Origin: Polymyxa betae
Taxonomy: Eukaryota; Endomyxa; Phytomyxea; Plasmodiophorida; Plasmodiophoridae
Direction: 5' to 3'
Length of the DNA: 60,295 nt
NCBI GenBank assembly: GCA_003693705.1
Contig: RBZT01000122.1
Location: 1,297 to 61,591, forward strand
The notes under the pieces: model-generated
Seen by the model: only the letters and a program-made list of their open reading frames with translations
What the model was told of the DNA's origin: nothing
Database searches by the model: none
Program-made: the position numbers and the translations under genes
Shown here: in pieces, positions 24,486 through 36,577 of the stretch
Numbering within the stretch: the stretch's first letter is position 1
How the letters are laid out: each line of letters opens with the position of its first letter

Positions 24486-26372
24486 CTAAGGACCATATGT
24501 GAACTCATACAAGGGATTGAATAGACAGGTATACCTATTACGAAACATAGAGACGCCCGTGGTTAGCAGATCGATGGAATCGACCGGGTCCCGATCTGGT
24601 GGTAGATTGACCCGGTACTTATGCAGGAGATGGGCCAAGAGCATGCGGATCTCGATATAGGCCAGTTCCTGGCCCAGACATTTATGGGCACCCCGTCCCC
24701 AAGATAAGATTTTGGAATCCTGCGCCTGCGAGCGGCGTCGCCCCTGCAGCGACGACGACAGCACTCCAACATTCGAAATTCGCTGCAGACAAGCCTTTCA
24801 GCAGAAATGTGCGCAGTCACGCACTTAAAAAAAAGCGATAGTTTTTTCAAGCGCTGTACATAATATAAAACTGCGAATCCTTGAATTAACATTTTTGAAA
24901 CAATCAGTGTAAATTGCGCAATGACTCAAAATCTGCGAGAAAATCGACTGTACAGGGCTGGCGAGAGGCGAGCAGTCGCCGCTGCGAGGCGATCGCGGCG
25001 TGGCTGGCGCTGATCCAGTTGAGATATCCCGGAAGCGTTCCGGCTTGAACTCGTCAGGGTTTTTAAACGTTTCCGGATCCAAATGAAACACGGCCGGGAC
25101 GATGCCGACGATGCGCCCTTCGGGGATGATATAATCGGTGCCGGCGACCGGGGTCGGTGCCGCCGCCCGTCGCACCTGCATGGGCAGCGAGATGATACGC
25201 ATCGATTCCTCGATACACCATCCCAGCAGCTGTAAGCTGTTCACTATAGTGGACTGTAAATAAAAACCCTAAACCCTAATGGGTTATATCGTTACTGGCT
25301 GGCTGGGTGATGCGGCCTCCCCCAATCCGATGTGCTATAATCACTTCCTCTTGAACTCTCTCTCGAACGTCGCTGTCTAGCAGGATGAACATGAGCGTGT
25401 TGGTGGCGACCAGCGGCGTATTGGCGATGGTTGCGTACAGGATCCCGAACACCTTCTCAGCAAATTTGTCGTCGGTCCATTCCGGGTCGTCGCCGAACGT
25501 CCTCATCATGTCCTGCAGGAAGCATTGCGAGACATCGTCTTCGCGCTCGAGCCAGGCTGGGTACGTCCTTAAGTAAACGATTTCGTCTTTGATCAAATCG
25601 ACGATCTTTCCCCGGGCTTCATGGCATTGTCGCCGCGCGAAGAAACCTATCGGCCCTGGGCGTTGAATCACGGCTTTCGCAAGATAATGGAAATCAAAGA
25701 GCAGCGCTTGTAGTATGGGGTGATGGGTCAGTCTGTCCCCAAGAAACACCAGGCAGTTCATGCAGAGCAGGACGCGCATTAACACTTGGAATACGTCGTC
25801 AACGACCTCGTGCCGATGCAGCGCTTCCAGTTCCAGGGCGCGGTGCATTTCCTTCTCAAGATTGGGGGCGTTGTCCATGAACCTCGGCGACAACCTGATC
25901 TTTGGGGTTAGGGTTTTTAGGGTTGGAAAATTCTCCCATTACTGATACCGTTTTCGTATCAAACGCATGGTATCGTCAGCGCGGAATACGATGGAATGCG
26001 GGCCCATGATCTCCTCGAGCTCGACCTCCTTTAATGCCGTGTAGAAATCCAGCCGGAAGAACGTCGGCTGGAATGATATTCGATTCACGACCGTGATGTA
26101 GCGGCCCATCAGGTAGACGGTGAAAAGGTCGCCATGTTTCCGGGCCAGCTCCTGCAGGAACGTGTTCGGTCGCAGCGCCATGAGCGGCGCGCAGCCTGTC
26201 CGGTTGCATTCAGAAACGAAGTTGGCGACAACTGCTGCTACGAACCTAGGTAGGGAATGTACATGCCGATTGGCAGCGGCAGCGTTTGGTTCTGTTTTCG
26301 ATGCTCATCGAGATAGGCCAGATACCAGGCGACCAAGGCGACGGCGATGATGGCGGCCACTACAGCGAACAT
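24486..26372 (-). CDS. Cytochrome P450 monooxygenase (CYP7/8/51-like)
   Basis: The ATG at 26372 begins a membrane anchor (MFAVVAAIIAVALVAWYLAYL) and a Pro-rich hinge (TLPLPIGMYIPYL). Exon 2 holds LARKHGDLFTVYLMGRYITVV and the B/C region. The I-helix region lies in exon 3. The K-helix ExxR is EESMR, followed by FHLDPETFKNPDEFKPERF, and the heme-binding loop is WGRGAHKCLG with the Cys ligand. The usual first Phe of the heme motif is Trp here, as known in some CYP8-type enzymes. It ends at 24486, about 500 residues. Introns at 25254-25295 and 25895-25942 consist largely of telomere-like repeats. The substrate cannot be told; P450s of this type commonly act on sterols or lipids at the ER. Confidence 0.9.
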
Positions 26373-27202
26373 ATCGACATGCGATTTCGGGGTACCGATG
26401 CTCGATCCGCTCCAATTACCTGCTACTGGCGTCGCCTAGGCGGTTTTGTTGTTGGGTTCGACGAGTGGTTGATCGGTCTTTGGGAATTCCAATGTGAACA
26501 CATTGGAACATCACACGGTTCGGGATTGTTCCAGAACATGGCTACTTGCAGTTCTACTGGACAGATAGTCATCAAATCCAATGCATCATGCGATTGCCAC
26601 ATTCGTCGCAACGCAATTGACCAGTTTTATGTCATTTCATTCCCTAACGAGTCGCAGCACGATGTTGCGTGCAGCTGTTGAGGATGACGAGACGAACGAT
26701 TTCTTTCCGGGCTTATGGTTTCGCTGTCCTTTATGGACGAATGAATGGCCAAGGGCGAGTACGGCCAAAAAACCCATCAATAAATTCACTTAGAAACCTT
26801 TGTAACCATGTTCAACTCGTTCTCAACACTAGCTACACTTTCTGCGGACGATCTGCCGACACCATGTTCTGGATCCGCTCTTCTGACAGAGGCGATGCCG
26901 GCGCGCAACCTACACGATCTGGCCTCTATGCTCGTTACTTTACATGAATAGAGCAGAATCCAGAGGGAGGCAGAAATTGTCAATTCACGCTACAGCATTT
27001 TACACATGTTCTCGAGCTGCTGAAAAACCGACATTACTAGATTCAGGAGCAATGTTGAACTTAGAAGTTCGTGATTTTTGTACAAAATGAACGTTCCTGA
27101 CAGTACTGGATTCAAATCAAATAAGGATATTGGACATTGATTGACAGATTAATAGGAATCGGGCATCTGATCTAATATTAGAGATCGAACCAGACATCGC
27201 TT
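26373..27202. other. Intergenic, no gene seen
   Basis: About 830 bp between the P450 start and the end of the helical-repeat gene. Short open stretches exist on the plus strand (26286-26681, 26669-26947) but none has a domain, convincing start or splice pattern. Confidence 0.35.
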
Positions 27203-30200
27203 TTTAAGCAACGCCACAGAGAGCGGCCTGCTCAAAGGCGCCATACAGCAACAGCATCTTAACAAACCGTCTACAAATCCCTGACGGCAGCAATTAACTC
27301 TTCAAACAGACCAGTTGACCAAAGACGAAGCAATCCTGAGGTAGTAATAATAAATTAGTAAACGCTCAATGAAAAATAGAATCTCGCCATTACGTTCTTT
27401 GCAGGAACTGGACGATTTGGCTGGAGCCGCGGCAACCTTATCTACAGCAACCAGTCAATAAAACAGCAGAACAGCAAATAATTGATAGTACGTTTAACAG
27501 TGTGGAACTGCGGCAGAAAACGAGGAGTGATAACCTCCAAGTTCGAAGTTGATAAATCAAACCTCTTTAAAGGGATTGTCTCGGGTGAAGCTGCGGATAC
27601 GCACTGCACTTCAGGCTCCAAATCTTTGTTTTCCACAGCAGCATTTATTGGTTTCAAGTCGATAACCTCCTTGCGCTGCTCTGATTTTAAATCGTGAGCA
27701 ACAATGTTGCCTGAGACATCTTCAGACAGGCCCAAAGCTAGTAATCGTTGCTGGCAGGCTTCGATCAGCCTCGGCGACCTTCAGAAAATTGGATGTTTGA
27801 GGAAGAATCCAAATTATGTCGTACCTGCCGAAGCCCTTCGAGAATCGTCTGACTTGATCAGCGGAGGCAGCTTCGATAGCCATAACTTGAAGACCCTCGA
27901 ATGCACAGCCATCTATAACAATATGAACAAAATAAAAAAATAGCAATCTAAAGTAAGTTAGGAGCACCTAGCAATAAATCCATTTGACGAGAAGAAAGTT
28001 TTTCGTGAGCTAAGAGCCTCTGAAATTCAGTTTGCATTGGCAGTAGAACGCCTCCATGCGACGCAATTAGGACTAAAGCATCCAAAATGAATTCGGGCAC
28101 ATTGCCTATCATGAAATATCAGCGAAACCCTATGCAGAGCTGGAGAGGAACCATTTGTTTGATTGGAGACAATGGATTGGATGATGTGGTGCAGGCCGGA
28201 GTCGGCGCTGCGATCCGTTAGCAGAGTCCGAGCAATGTGCGACCGCAGCAGAATGTTGTCGTATAGGAAACGAGTCAATTCTTCATCAAGCGACTCCATC
28301 CGACGAGCGTGGTCGATCAGAAATGTTACATAATGAGTCAGACAATCAGGTGACGACTCAGCCTATCACCCAACTAAGTATGCAGCAAAGCCGGACGTTT
28401 TTCGACTCACCGGAATCGCCGATCGAATAGCGTGCAGACCGAGATCGGCAACGGCGGGTTGCGAAAGGAACGAATACGGCAGATTCGGATCACACTTAAC
28501 TAGAAACAGGTTAGAACAAAGTCAACTGACGCCACAGAAAGTCGTACAAGATATCTGCAACGCTGTTCTAGATCGCAGACGAAGGTCTGAATCGGAATGC
28601 GACAGGCCTCGTAACAGCTGAAGTATGACAGAAACTGCAGTTGGCGATTGGTCAACAGAAATGTACGAGGCGCAGCAGAGCTGGATTCGTTCAATGCAGT
28701 ATGGAGGGCTCTCTACTCCCAGCTACAACGCAGAAGTTTTAGAAATTGTCGACCGAGACCAGGATTGATATTGTACATATTGCAGCAGATGCGATAGGAC
28801 GATAGAGGGAACGGTCTCGCGACGGGACGCCGTCTCGTTCAGAACCGGTAAGAGCCATCCGCAGAGGACCTGGGGAGACTGCAAATCGCAAAAAAGCGTC
28901 ACCAGCTGAAACTGCTGGTCGTTGCTGATGATCTGATAAAAGATCAGAGACAATCAAAGCAACGCATCGCTGCATACATTATCAGCAAGCGCACAGCTGG
29001 TAGCCAGATGATGTAAATTCGCCAAGATGACATCCGGGACTGGATGAGAGGCGCCTAAATCGAGTGGAAGCCACTCTGGCGTAGCAGTATTAGGAATGGA
29101 AGTGATCGTTTCCCTGTTTTTGGGCGTCAATTTCGAAAGAGCAGAGGGTGCAGAGCCAACCAGTTATCAGTTACAATGGCGTTGAGAATTTCGCTGACAT
29201 TGGCGATGCGTTTATACGCGAACACGCCAATCGACCCAGGACATAGCGCCGACAAGAGCACCAAGAGAGTGATGGATTTCCAGAATAGCGACGATTGAAC
29301 AACCACTGAAATCATATCCGGTAAGAACTTCGATCAATCACAAGAATGCTTACACACGTTCAGGTTCGGCAATGATTGGGAGCTGCATGATCGCCTCGCA
29401 TACCGAGCGAGAATAATCGGCGTTGCATGGCGTGGCGATTGATTGCGACAGCGAACGGATAACGGCGCATTCGAGAATGTTCAACGCAGCCATGGCTATA
29501 AATGTCCGATCAGAGCACATACGATAGGAAAACTGGGAAAGCCAAAAATCAAACGAATGTGAAAACTGCATGATAAGCCTCGTTATACACTGACCATCTA
29601 GCTGACGATGCACAATCGAAAGAGACAGGATATGCAGTATGGTATCACAATGAATGGGGAACTGAATATCGGCACCAGAAGCATTCTGGGCCAACAGTAC
29701 TTGAACGACAGCCGACAAATCGCCCGAGATCTGCGAGATGGTCAAGGACAAACAAAACGCTTGAAAAGTAAACGGACATTGCCTTCCGAACAGCGCCGGT
29801 TCAGTAGCTGAACGGCCTCGAGCTGAAAATCGGCAGCTTTGGCACCACTACGAGCGTTGCCGAGAAACGACGCCAATCCAATCATTGAGAAATCGCTCAG
29901 ATCTACGCCGACCCTGAAGAAACAGTTTGTTTAAGGAGTCGCAGCAGACGATCACGACCGACAATAGTGACAAGGGAAATTCGGGAATGTCGACATAAGG
30001 CGTTGCTGTCGGATTGCAAGATGCCCAATGAAGAACGGCTTGAAGACGGAGTAACGATCGCGTGTCCGAGCATGAATGACTTGAATAACGCGAGCACAAC
30101 TAGGAGCATTTATCAGCAAATTTCGGATGATGGCCTTTGTCAAAAACCAAGCTGACCTTGGGCAAAGTCGACCGAACTAATTCGCTCTGCGAAAATACCG

Positions 30201-31323
30201 CATGAAAAATGTCTGGCTGGGAATTGATCGTGATCTTATCCTGCGACAGAAGGAACGATAACGACGCCTGCCAGAACCGCGGCGTCGCCAGGATCGACGA
30301 CGACAGCGTCTTCGTAGCGATCGGTAGGGCCAACAGTCCATTCAGGAGCGAGAAATCGGCATGGTTGGCGACCCAGCGGCAGAGGTTGGCGATCAGATCG
30401 CGAATGGGCTCCGACAGTGTCGGCGAGTTGGGCACGCCGGCCAAGAACCGGATCGCCCCGACCCGGCATTCGGCCAAGACGCAGGCTTGCGATAAAAGAG
30501 AAATGAATCGCAAGCTAGGTGAGGGACACCCGTTTATCTTTGACATGACATAGGCGCCCACCTACAGAGAAATTTCAGAGACTGCGCTGTCTCTGTTTTG
30601 AGTTTCATTTTGTTGAGTTTCGTTACCTGCTGTTGTAGGCTAACGGACTGCATAGTGACAGAGACGCTGCCGCTCTCCTGAATCAGCTCTTCCTCGTCAT
30701 CGTTGGCGCCGGCGGCTCTGGCAGCGTCAGGGGCGCTTGATAGCAATTGTAGCCGTGATACTGTGAACGTTCAAGATGCAATCGTCCAGGTGCCAATTGC
30801 AGTACCGATTGGGGTGAGTTCGTCTCGGCTGAGCCATTTCGAGAGCGACGAATCATCCAAGAACGAGTCGATGTAGAATCTGTAGAGCTGGAATGGGAGC
30901 TCGTTTGGGAACGCCTGACGAAGCCTTAGAGGGCGATGCTAAGCGATAGCGCTTTCGTACATGTTGAACGACCTCAGCAACAAGCTGTAGCGAATGGGTC
31001 GAGGTTGAGGGGTCCAGCAAGAACTGAATCAGGTGCTGGAGAACGTGATCGCCCTGGAACAACGAAGCTTTACGCTTCATCAGCAACGCCAACCCGATAA
31101 ACAGATCGGATCGCGACGGATCGTGACGCAATCCCGAAAGCATATCGGCGACGACGTCGTGATTCGTCGTTGCCAATTCGAGATATTCGAGGCCGGATCG
31201 ATCCGCTGGTTGACTGCTGATCTGATGGAAGGACGGCTGCGCTGACGATTGGCCTTGCGTGCTTGAAACATTATCGCCGGAAACCGCTCGTCTTTTCACC
31301 CCTGAAGCGACATTTACAAACAT
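27203..31323 (-). CDS. Large helical-repeat (HEAT/ARM-like) protein of unknown identity
   Basis: A chain of minus-strand exons with leucine-rich amphipathic helices runs from the ATG at 31323 (MFVNVASGVKRRAVSG) to a stop at 27203. Examples are DVVADMLSGLRHDPSRSDLF, LIQFLLDPSTSTHSLQLVAE, LIANLCRWVANHADFSLLNG, TILHILSLSIVHRQLDGQ and MESLDEELTRFLYDNILL. The end is spliced through very small introns: RRFSKGFGR/SPRLIEACQQRLLALGL near 27780-27830, a 28-nt intron at 27336-27363 joining FFIE-R-LLRLWSTGLFEEL, and a last exon MLLLYGAFEQAAL. Expected size is over 1000 residues. The general look (long scaffold, acidic/Ser-rich head) is compatible with subunits such as Integrator INTS1 or similar scaffolds, but I cannot assign it. 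Confidence 0.65.
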
Positions 31324-33182
31324 GGCTTCTTCATTGTCCAAATTCGAAAAGAAACCAAAGCGGGATCCAAATTGATCCAATATAGTGTTATTTAACAAAA
31401 AGGAATCCTAATATGGACGCGTAAAATCGGAAATAATTCGAAAATTTTCGGATTGATTATCGATTGAAATAAAAATAATAAAGAGCGGTGGGATGCCAAA
31501 ACAAATGGATTCGGTGTACGTGGTGGAAGGATATCAGGTCCTCGTAATCTTTTCCCTGACATGCTGCAAGTTTAGGTGAAAGGGCAGCGAGGCGGGGCCG
31601 CGGCCTCCAGACCCGCTCCGCAGACGGCGAAACTTTGATGCGAAGGCAAACGATCCAATAGGAAAATGATCTGCCGATTAGAGAGCTCTTGACGCAATCT
31701 TTGCGACTGGATCGACCCGCACTATCTATCTACGTGTTATGCTTAATAGAGACGACGCAGCCGCCCTTCTCTCTGCCTTCTATGAATGTCGTCGATTTCG
31801 ATAGGCGGGAGTCGGGCGGCAGACGGGCATGGCGAGCGGGTTTGATGGCTTCGTCGAATGGGGCCCATGGTTGGATTGCTTGGGATGCGATCTCGGGCCG
31901 TGATCGTAAGACCTTCCGAAATTATAATTGTCGAATATAAACAGTTTCTGGGCTATCTGGTTTGCATCTGTTTTTTATTGCTGTGTTTCACAAATGTCAA
32001 CTGCAGAATCATGGTGGCCGATGATTCCTTGTACCGGGGTGATGAGCAACATATCTTGATCTTGTTTGTCTACCCATCCCAAACTGGAACGACGACAATG
32101 TAGTGTGGTCGTTTGAAGGCAAGAGGGTTGCGGATCAATGCTGTGAGAGGTCGAGAAATCTGATGAAATTCGATCAAATGTTCATTTGCGAGTTTCTGCA
32201 AACTTTTTTGGGGAGGCTGACTCATCAGAATCATTGAATTTGTATTAGGTATTTGTTCCAGGTCCATTAGTTATTGCATTTGACTAGGAGCATAGCGACG
32301 AAGCAGAGTGTTGCCGTTGACGGCCAACCGGTAGACAAAGAAGAAATCTTGGTAGCAAACTGCGCAGTTTGCTGCCAACTACTGAGAAATAAACTGCGAA
32401 ACTTGAAAGCTACCGTAACACAGTTTGAGAATGCATGCCGTTAAGGAAAGGATGACATTTGATCATCATATGTTTTCATCTCGCTGAATCAGGCTCCCTG
32501 ACGCATCCGAGTGGTCAGGAGTACTGTTGCCCAAGACGAGCGCCGAAAAATCGAGATTCCCCGCTGCCGACCAAACCTCCAAATATAATTTAGAGGATAG
32601 TAAATAAATCAACTAAAAAGCCGGCGCCAAAACGGGAGAGGTCCAGCAACAGTGGGCTTCGCCTTCGTCCCTCCCCGGCTATTCTGTCAAATCGGACTGC
32701 AGTACAGTATGTCCATTTGCGGAAAATCTGGCGGGAAACGGAACCCGAAGAAAACCGAAGAGAAACAAGGTGTTTGTCGCTGCTTTTTTCCGTCTATTGC
32801 AATGGCCTACCGTTGACTGCAAAAAAGTTGACCCCTCCGACAGCCGCAGATTTTGAATACGGTACCTACGGTACAATATCAGATTTTATGCGACTCAAAC
32901 CCTAACCCTAGTGGTAAGATGGCAACGTTTCAAATTTTGCCACGTTTCAAAACCTGCCATTACCCCAGTGATAGCTCTGAACGCCATTCTATAATCTCTT
33001 GGCGATTGTATTGTGGCAAATGCTGACGATTTGCCTCCGGTTTTGGCTCAGTGCTGATGGACTCTTCGGCCGGAGAACGACCGACGCTTTGCTATCTCGG
33101 TACCGGCTGCCAAACGCCTCCCTGCTTTGATGATGCATCTGAAGGAGTTCCAGCCAGTGCATAGACAAAAGGATTGTATTGA
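31324..33182. other. Intergenic, no supported gene
   Basis: Nearly 1.9 kb without a recognisable gene. A GC-rich patch at about 31575-31635 and CCAATAGG at about 31650 may belong to the promoter of the upstream minus-strand gene. Open stretches at 31689-31940 and 31858-32103 (plus; the latter has a hydrophobic run GYLVCICFLLLCF) show no family motif. A telomere-like AAACCCTAACCCTAG sits at about 32897-32911. Confidence 0.35.
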
Positions 33183-35427
33183 TTAATGGACGATACCGTT
33201 GGCAGGCAATGCTGGAGGCTTTCCTTCAATGACAGATAGATTAGCGACTCCAACTTGAGGTACAGAATTCACATCTGGAAACTGGATTCTAGTGGAGTTG
33301 ATTTCCGGAATCGGAATGGAAGGAATCAAGGGAGCAAAACCGTCTATGTGAGAAGAATATTTCGAGGCGAAACCTTCGAATGCTCCTGCAATATTCCGGA
33401 TCTTATTGGCGAGCTCGATAACGTCGATCGTGACCTCAGGAACAACATAGATTAATGGTAGTTGTTTCAGCAATTTTATGGCTTCAAACAGATCGTGGAC
33501 AGCTGTTTGTGGAAAGCAGATCTCTGATATATTCAGTTTAGGCGCCTGTGATGAGCTTCCTGAAGGCGCCGACGAAGCAATCGTGGATGGGATTGAAGCT
33601 CTAGGCGCCTGTGATGAGCTTCCTGAAGGCGCCGACGAAGCAATCGTGGATGGGATGGATGCTCTAGGCGAGACCATTGCTGATGATGGTGCCGCTGTGT
33701 TCACGGAAGGTGAAGCCTTCACAGAAGGAGATGCGACGCTGGCTGATGACGAAGGCACAACAGATGGGACCGCACTACCAACTGTCTGCGAAGCGATTGC
33801 AGAAGATGGTGGAATAGAGATCGCTGGTGAAGAGATCACCGAAGGGGCCTTACTACTGGTTGCAGAGGAAGCCATTCCAGATGGAGTAGCTTTCGGTGAA
33901 GATTGAACGGAAGACGGCGGTGTCGACGAAGCCACGAGAGATGGAGCAGCACTGTTAATTCCTGATGAAACGACGATGATGGAAGGGCGTGCTGTATCAG
34001 TTCTTGATGATGTCAGTGGAGTCGATGGAGCGAAGACAGTCGGTGCTGCTGAGGGTGCAACAGTTGAGTGGCCGGTTCGATTTCTCTTCGATGAGCCGAT
34101 TTTCGAAGGAGCGTTGCTAGCCGATGCAGACGGTGCTGCTGATGATGAGACAGCAGACTGAGCAGTACGACTTCTGTCGGATGAAACGATCGACGAAGAC
34201 AAGTTCCGAACCAATGACGAAGGCGCAGCACTGCTTGCTGAAACGTTTTTGGACGGAGCTCCAGTGGTAGCTGTTGATGACGCGACTGCCGAGGAAGCAG
34301 TACGATTCCCGTCGGATGAAGCGATTACTGATGGAGAGTTCCTGGCTGATGGCAATGGTCCAGTGCTGCTGATTGCCGAAGAAACCATCGCTGATGGGGC
34401 TACGCTGACAGCAGATGAAGCCACATTGACGATGGAGCGGTCTTGTTCATTGCTGAAGAGGCAGCGACAGAAGAAGCAGCAGTATTATTGCTGGATGATG
34501 GAGATGGAGCAAACGAGGATGACGTTGCTGAGCTGGCCTTCGCGCTCGATGCCGATTGAACGTTTGCAGAAGATGGAACTGTCATGTTAGATGGTGACGA
34601 AGAAGCAGAGGAAGGAACGCTAGATAGTGAGCCAATCGCAGACGACGGAACGAGACTGCTGCTCACTGACGAAGCGATCGTATTGGCAGTCGAAACAATT
34701 GCGGAAGATGGGGCGATGGTGTTGGCTGAAGAAGCAACCGCAGACGGAGCAGTATTGGATGATGATGAGGAAGTCGTAGAATGGTGAAACTTGCTGGAGA
34801 GAACCAACACTATTGATGATGAAGCGATGGCTGAAGAGGGTGCTGCAGAAGGAGCAGCGCTTTGTGCTTCCGCTGAAGCGGTTGAGACGGTAGTGCTGGT
34901 TGTCGGTGATGAAACAGGAGAGGCGTCTTTCGAAGAAGTTGGGGCCAATGAAGCTGAGCCTGATAGAACTGTGGCCGAAGACGTTGGTGTTGAGGACGCC
35001 GCTTCTGAGCTGGCTGCCGACACTACCGCGGTCGAAGGTTGTAATGAAAAAGATTTTGGTGACGACGTCGAAGGTTGATTTGTGACGATCGTTGCAGATG
35101 AAAGAGAAGCGATCGAAGTGGTCGAGGGCGCAGAAGGAATTGTTTGAGTGCTTAAGGCTGTCGAAAGCTTTGCCTTTGTGGTTGCCAATCTTGCAGCAGA
35201 CGTAGACGCCGCCACCGTCGTGTTCGCTCGTGCTGTTCTATTCATGGTTGTCAACGTTCCATCACCGACTGCTAACTGTTGGAATTTTCGCGCTCGTCCT
35301 GTTCACAAGGTTAAAGATGTCGCCCGCCATATTGATTATCCCAACCTGCGATTTTCGCGTCGGCCGCGCCTTGACACGCAGCGATGGCGATGACACTGAT
35401 CGCAAACAGAGCCGTGATCGTCTTCAT
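33183..35427 (-). CDS. Secreted Ser/Ala/Pro-rich mucin-like protein (frame broken once)
   Basis: The ATG at 35427 starts a signal peptide (MKTITALFAISVIAIAACQG). A short intron ending at about 35271 joins AKIA to AVGDGTLTTMNRT. About 600 residues of low-complexity Ser/Ala/Pro/Thr follow, built on a degenerate unit like APSSAMVASSA, which would be heavily O-glycosylated. The C-terminal 130 residues are ordinary: LNISEICFPQTAVHDLFEAI, then VTIDVIELANKIRNIAGAF, ending GIVH at 33183. The reading frame shifts near 34400-34434: the upstream frame runs into a stop while the downstream frame, in the same repeat register, is already open. A single-base loss would explain this. The function is probably cell surface or extracellular matrix; no homologue is recognised. 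Confidence 0.7.
33541..33666 (-). repeat. 63-bp tandem duplication inside the mucin-like gene
   Basis: Two consecutive 63-bp units, identical except for one or two bases near their ends, encode ASIPSTIASSAPSGSSSQAP twice. The high identity compared with the degenerate surrounding repeats suggests a recent duplication. Confidence 0.9.
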
Positions 35428-35716
35428 GGTCAACAGGTTTCGGTTGTGTCGGCTGAAATGGACGATTCATCACATGTCGTACTGCACCAACAACAACATG
35501 TCACAGAACATGAAATGTCCATGATGCGCGCCGCCGCGTTCACCTGACGTTTGACAGCATGCAGTTACACTGTCCGTTCTGAGCGCAGCTCTGTGAAGAT
35601 TCTATCCTCATTGATGGGAGAAGAGAGTCGTTGAACCTCCCTCTGCAGCCAGAAGGTTCGGAATCTCTGCTGTATTTCGACACACTGATACAGTTGTACA
35701 ACGATGTATTTTAGCA

Positions 35717-36501
35717 TCAATTTCTGCTCCAATGTTTCTTCAGCTTCAGCTGCCTTCGGCTGAACGACGACAGCACTTTCTCGAGATCGGCCGGCGCCAA
35801 CTTGGAGATCGACAGGGAGAGCTTGGCCCAGGTCAACGTCTCGCGCATATCTCCTTCTGCAACGAGGCCAAAATCATTGGCCGCCGATACGACACGCACA
35901 CACAAATCTTACGATGCGGAAATGGCTCCCCGATCATGATCCGATCGACGTCGTGGCCGCACGCAGCATACGCGGATATGAAGCTCGAAATCACTGCACG
36001 CAATAACAAATCACCCAAATCTGCACAGCAAGCTACAAAACCGCCATACGATCGTGCAACGAGACGAACTGGGCGGGCCGGTACGATAATGTCGCGCATC
36101 GGCTCAGGCCCAGGACGCCGTACCGTCCGCCGCCGATCTCCACCACGCAGACGATGTGCCAGAACCGTTTGCCCCCGATTCGAGACCCGAATCGGAGCGG
36201 GAAGCGCGTCCATTCGCGCTCGGACATCGTCAGACGTATGGCGAGGGCGCAGGCCTCCAGGCATTTGATCGGCAACGCCTCCGAGACGATCAAGTCGGCC
36301 GAGCGAAGCAGCTCGGAGAACGGCGCCATCTTATCGATCCTTGTCAGCGAATGAGCGCAGCATGGTCTGAGACGTGACAAGACCGTACTTAAAGAAATTG
36401 AAACTCGTGTGGTTGTACTCGAACGATTCGATATAGTCCTGGAGCTGGCGCAGCTTAACGTTGGGCGACATGGCCGCTGATAGTCGCGGCAGCGCCGTCA
36501 T
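35717..36501 (-). CDS. VASH: Vasohibin-type tubulin tyrosine carboxypeptidase
   Basis: Vasohibins remove the C-terminal tyrosine of alpha-tubulin through a transglutaminase-like Cys-His-Ser triad. The conserved core is unmistakable: LQDYIESFEYNHTSFNFFK, then after a 49-nt intron IDKMAPFSELL, and EALPIKCLEACALAIRLT with the catalytic Cys in KCLEA, FWHIVCVV with the His, and GRYGVLGLSR with the Ser. Later exons add the AYAACGHDVDRIMIGEPFPH segment and a C-terminal helix, LTWAKLSLSISKLAPADLEKVLSSF, ending KKHWSRN. I take the ATG at 36501 (MTALPRL), but the frame is open further upstream with VPIATT, which also matches the family. It lies 76 bp downstream of the ARM-repeat gene on the same strand. 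The partner SVBP was not seen in the window. Confidence 0.92.
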
Positions 36502-36577
36502 CGTTGTGGCAATCGGCACGCGCTCGGAAAAATCGGCCGACCACCGAAAATGATGCGTCGTGAAATTTGTGTATTTT

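Noticed and set aside
25262-25283. Chromosome end or chromosome fusion scar
   Set aside because: Only two repeat units are present and they lie within an intron between conserved P450 exons, so this is interstitial.
33478-35078. Long plus-strand acidic frames (Asp/Glu/Ala-rich)
   Set aside because: Antisense shadows of the Ser/Ala repeats of the mucin-like gene, with no start context or domains.
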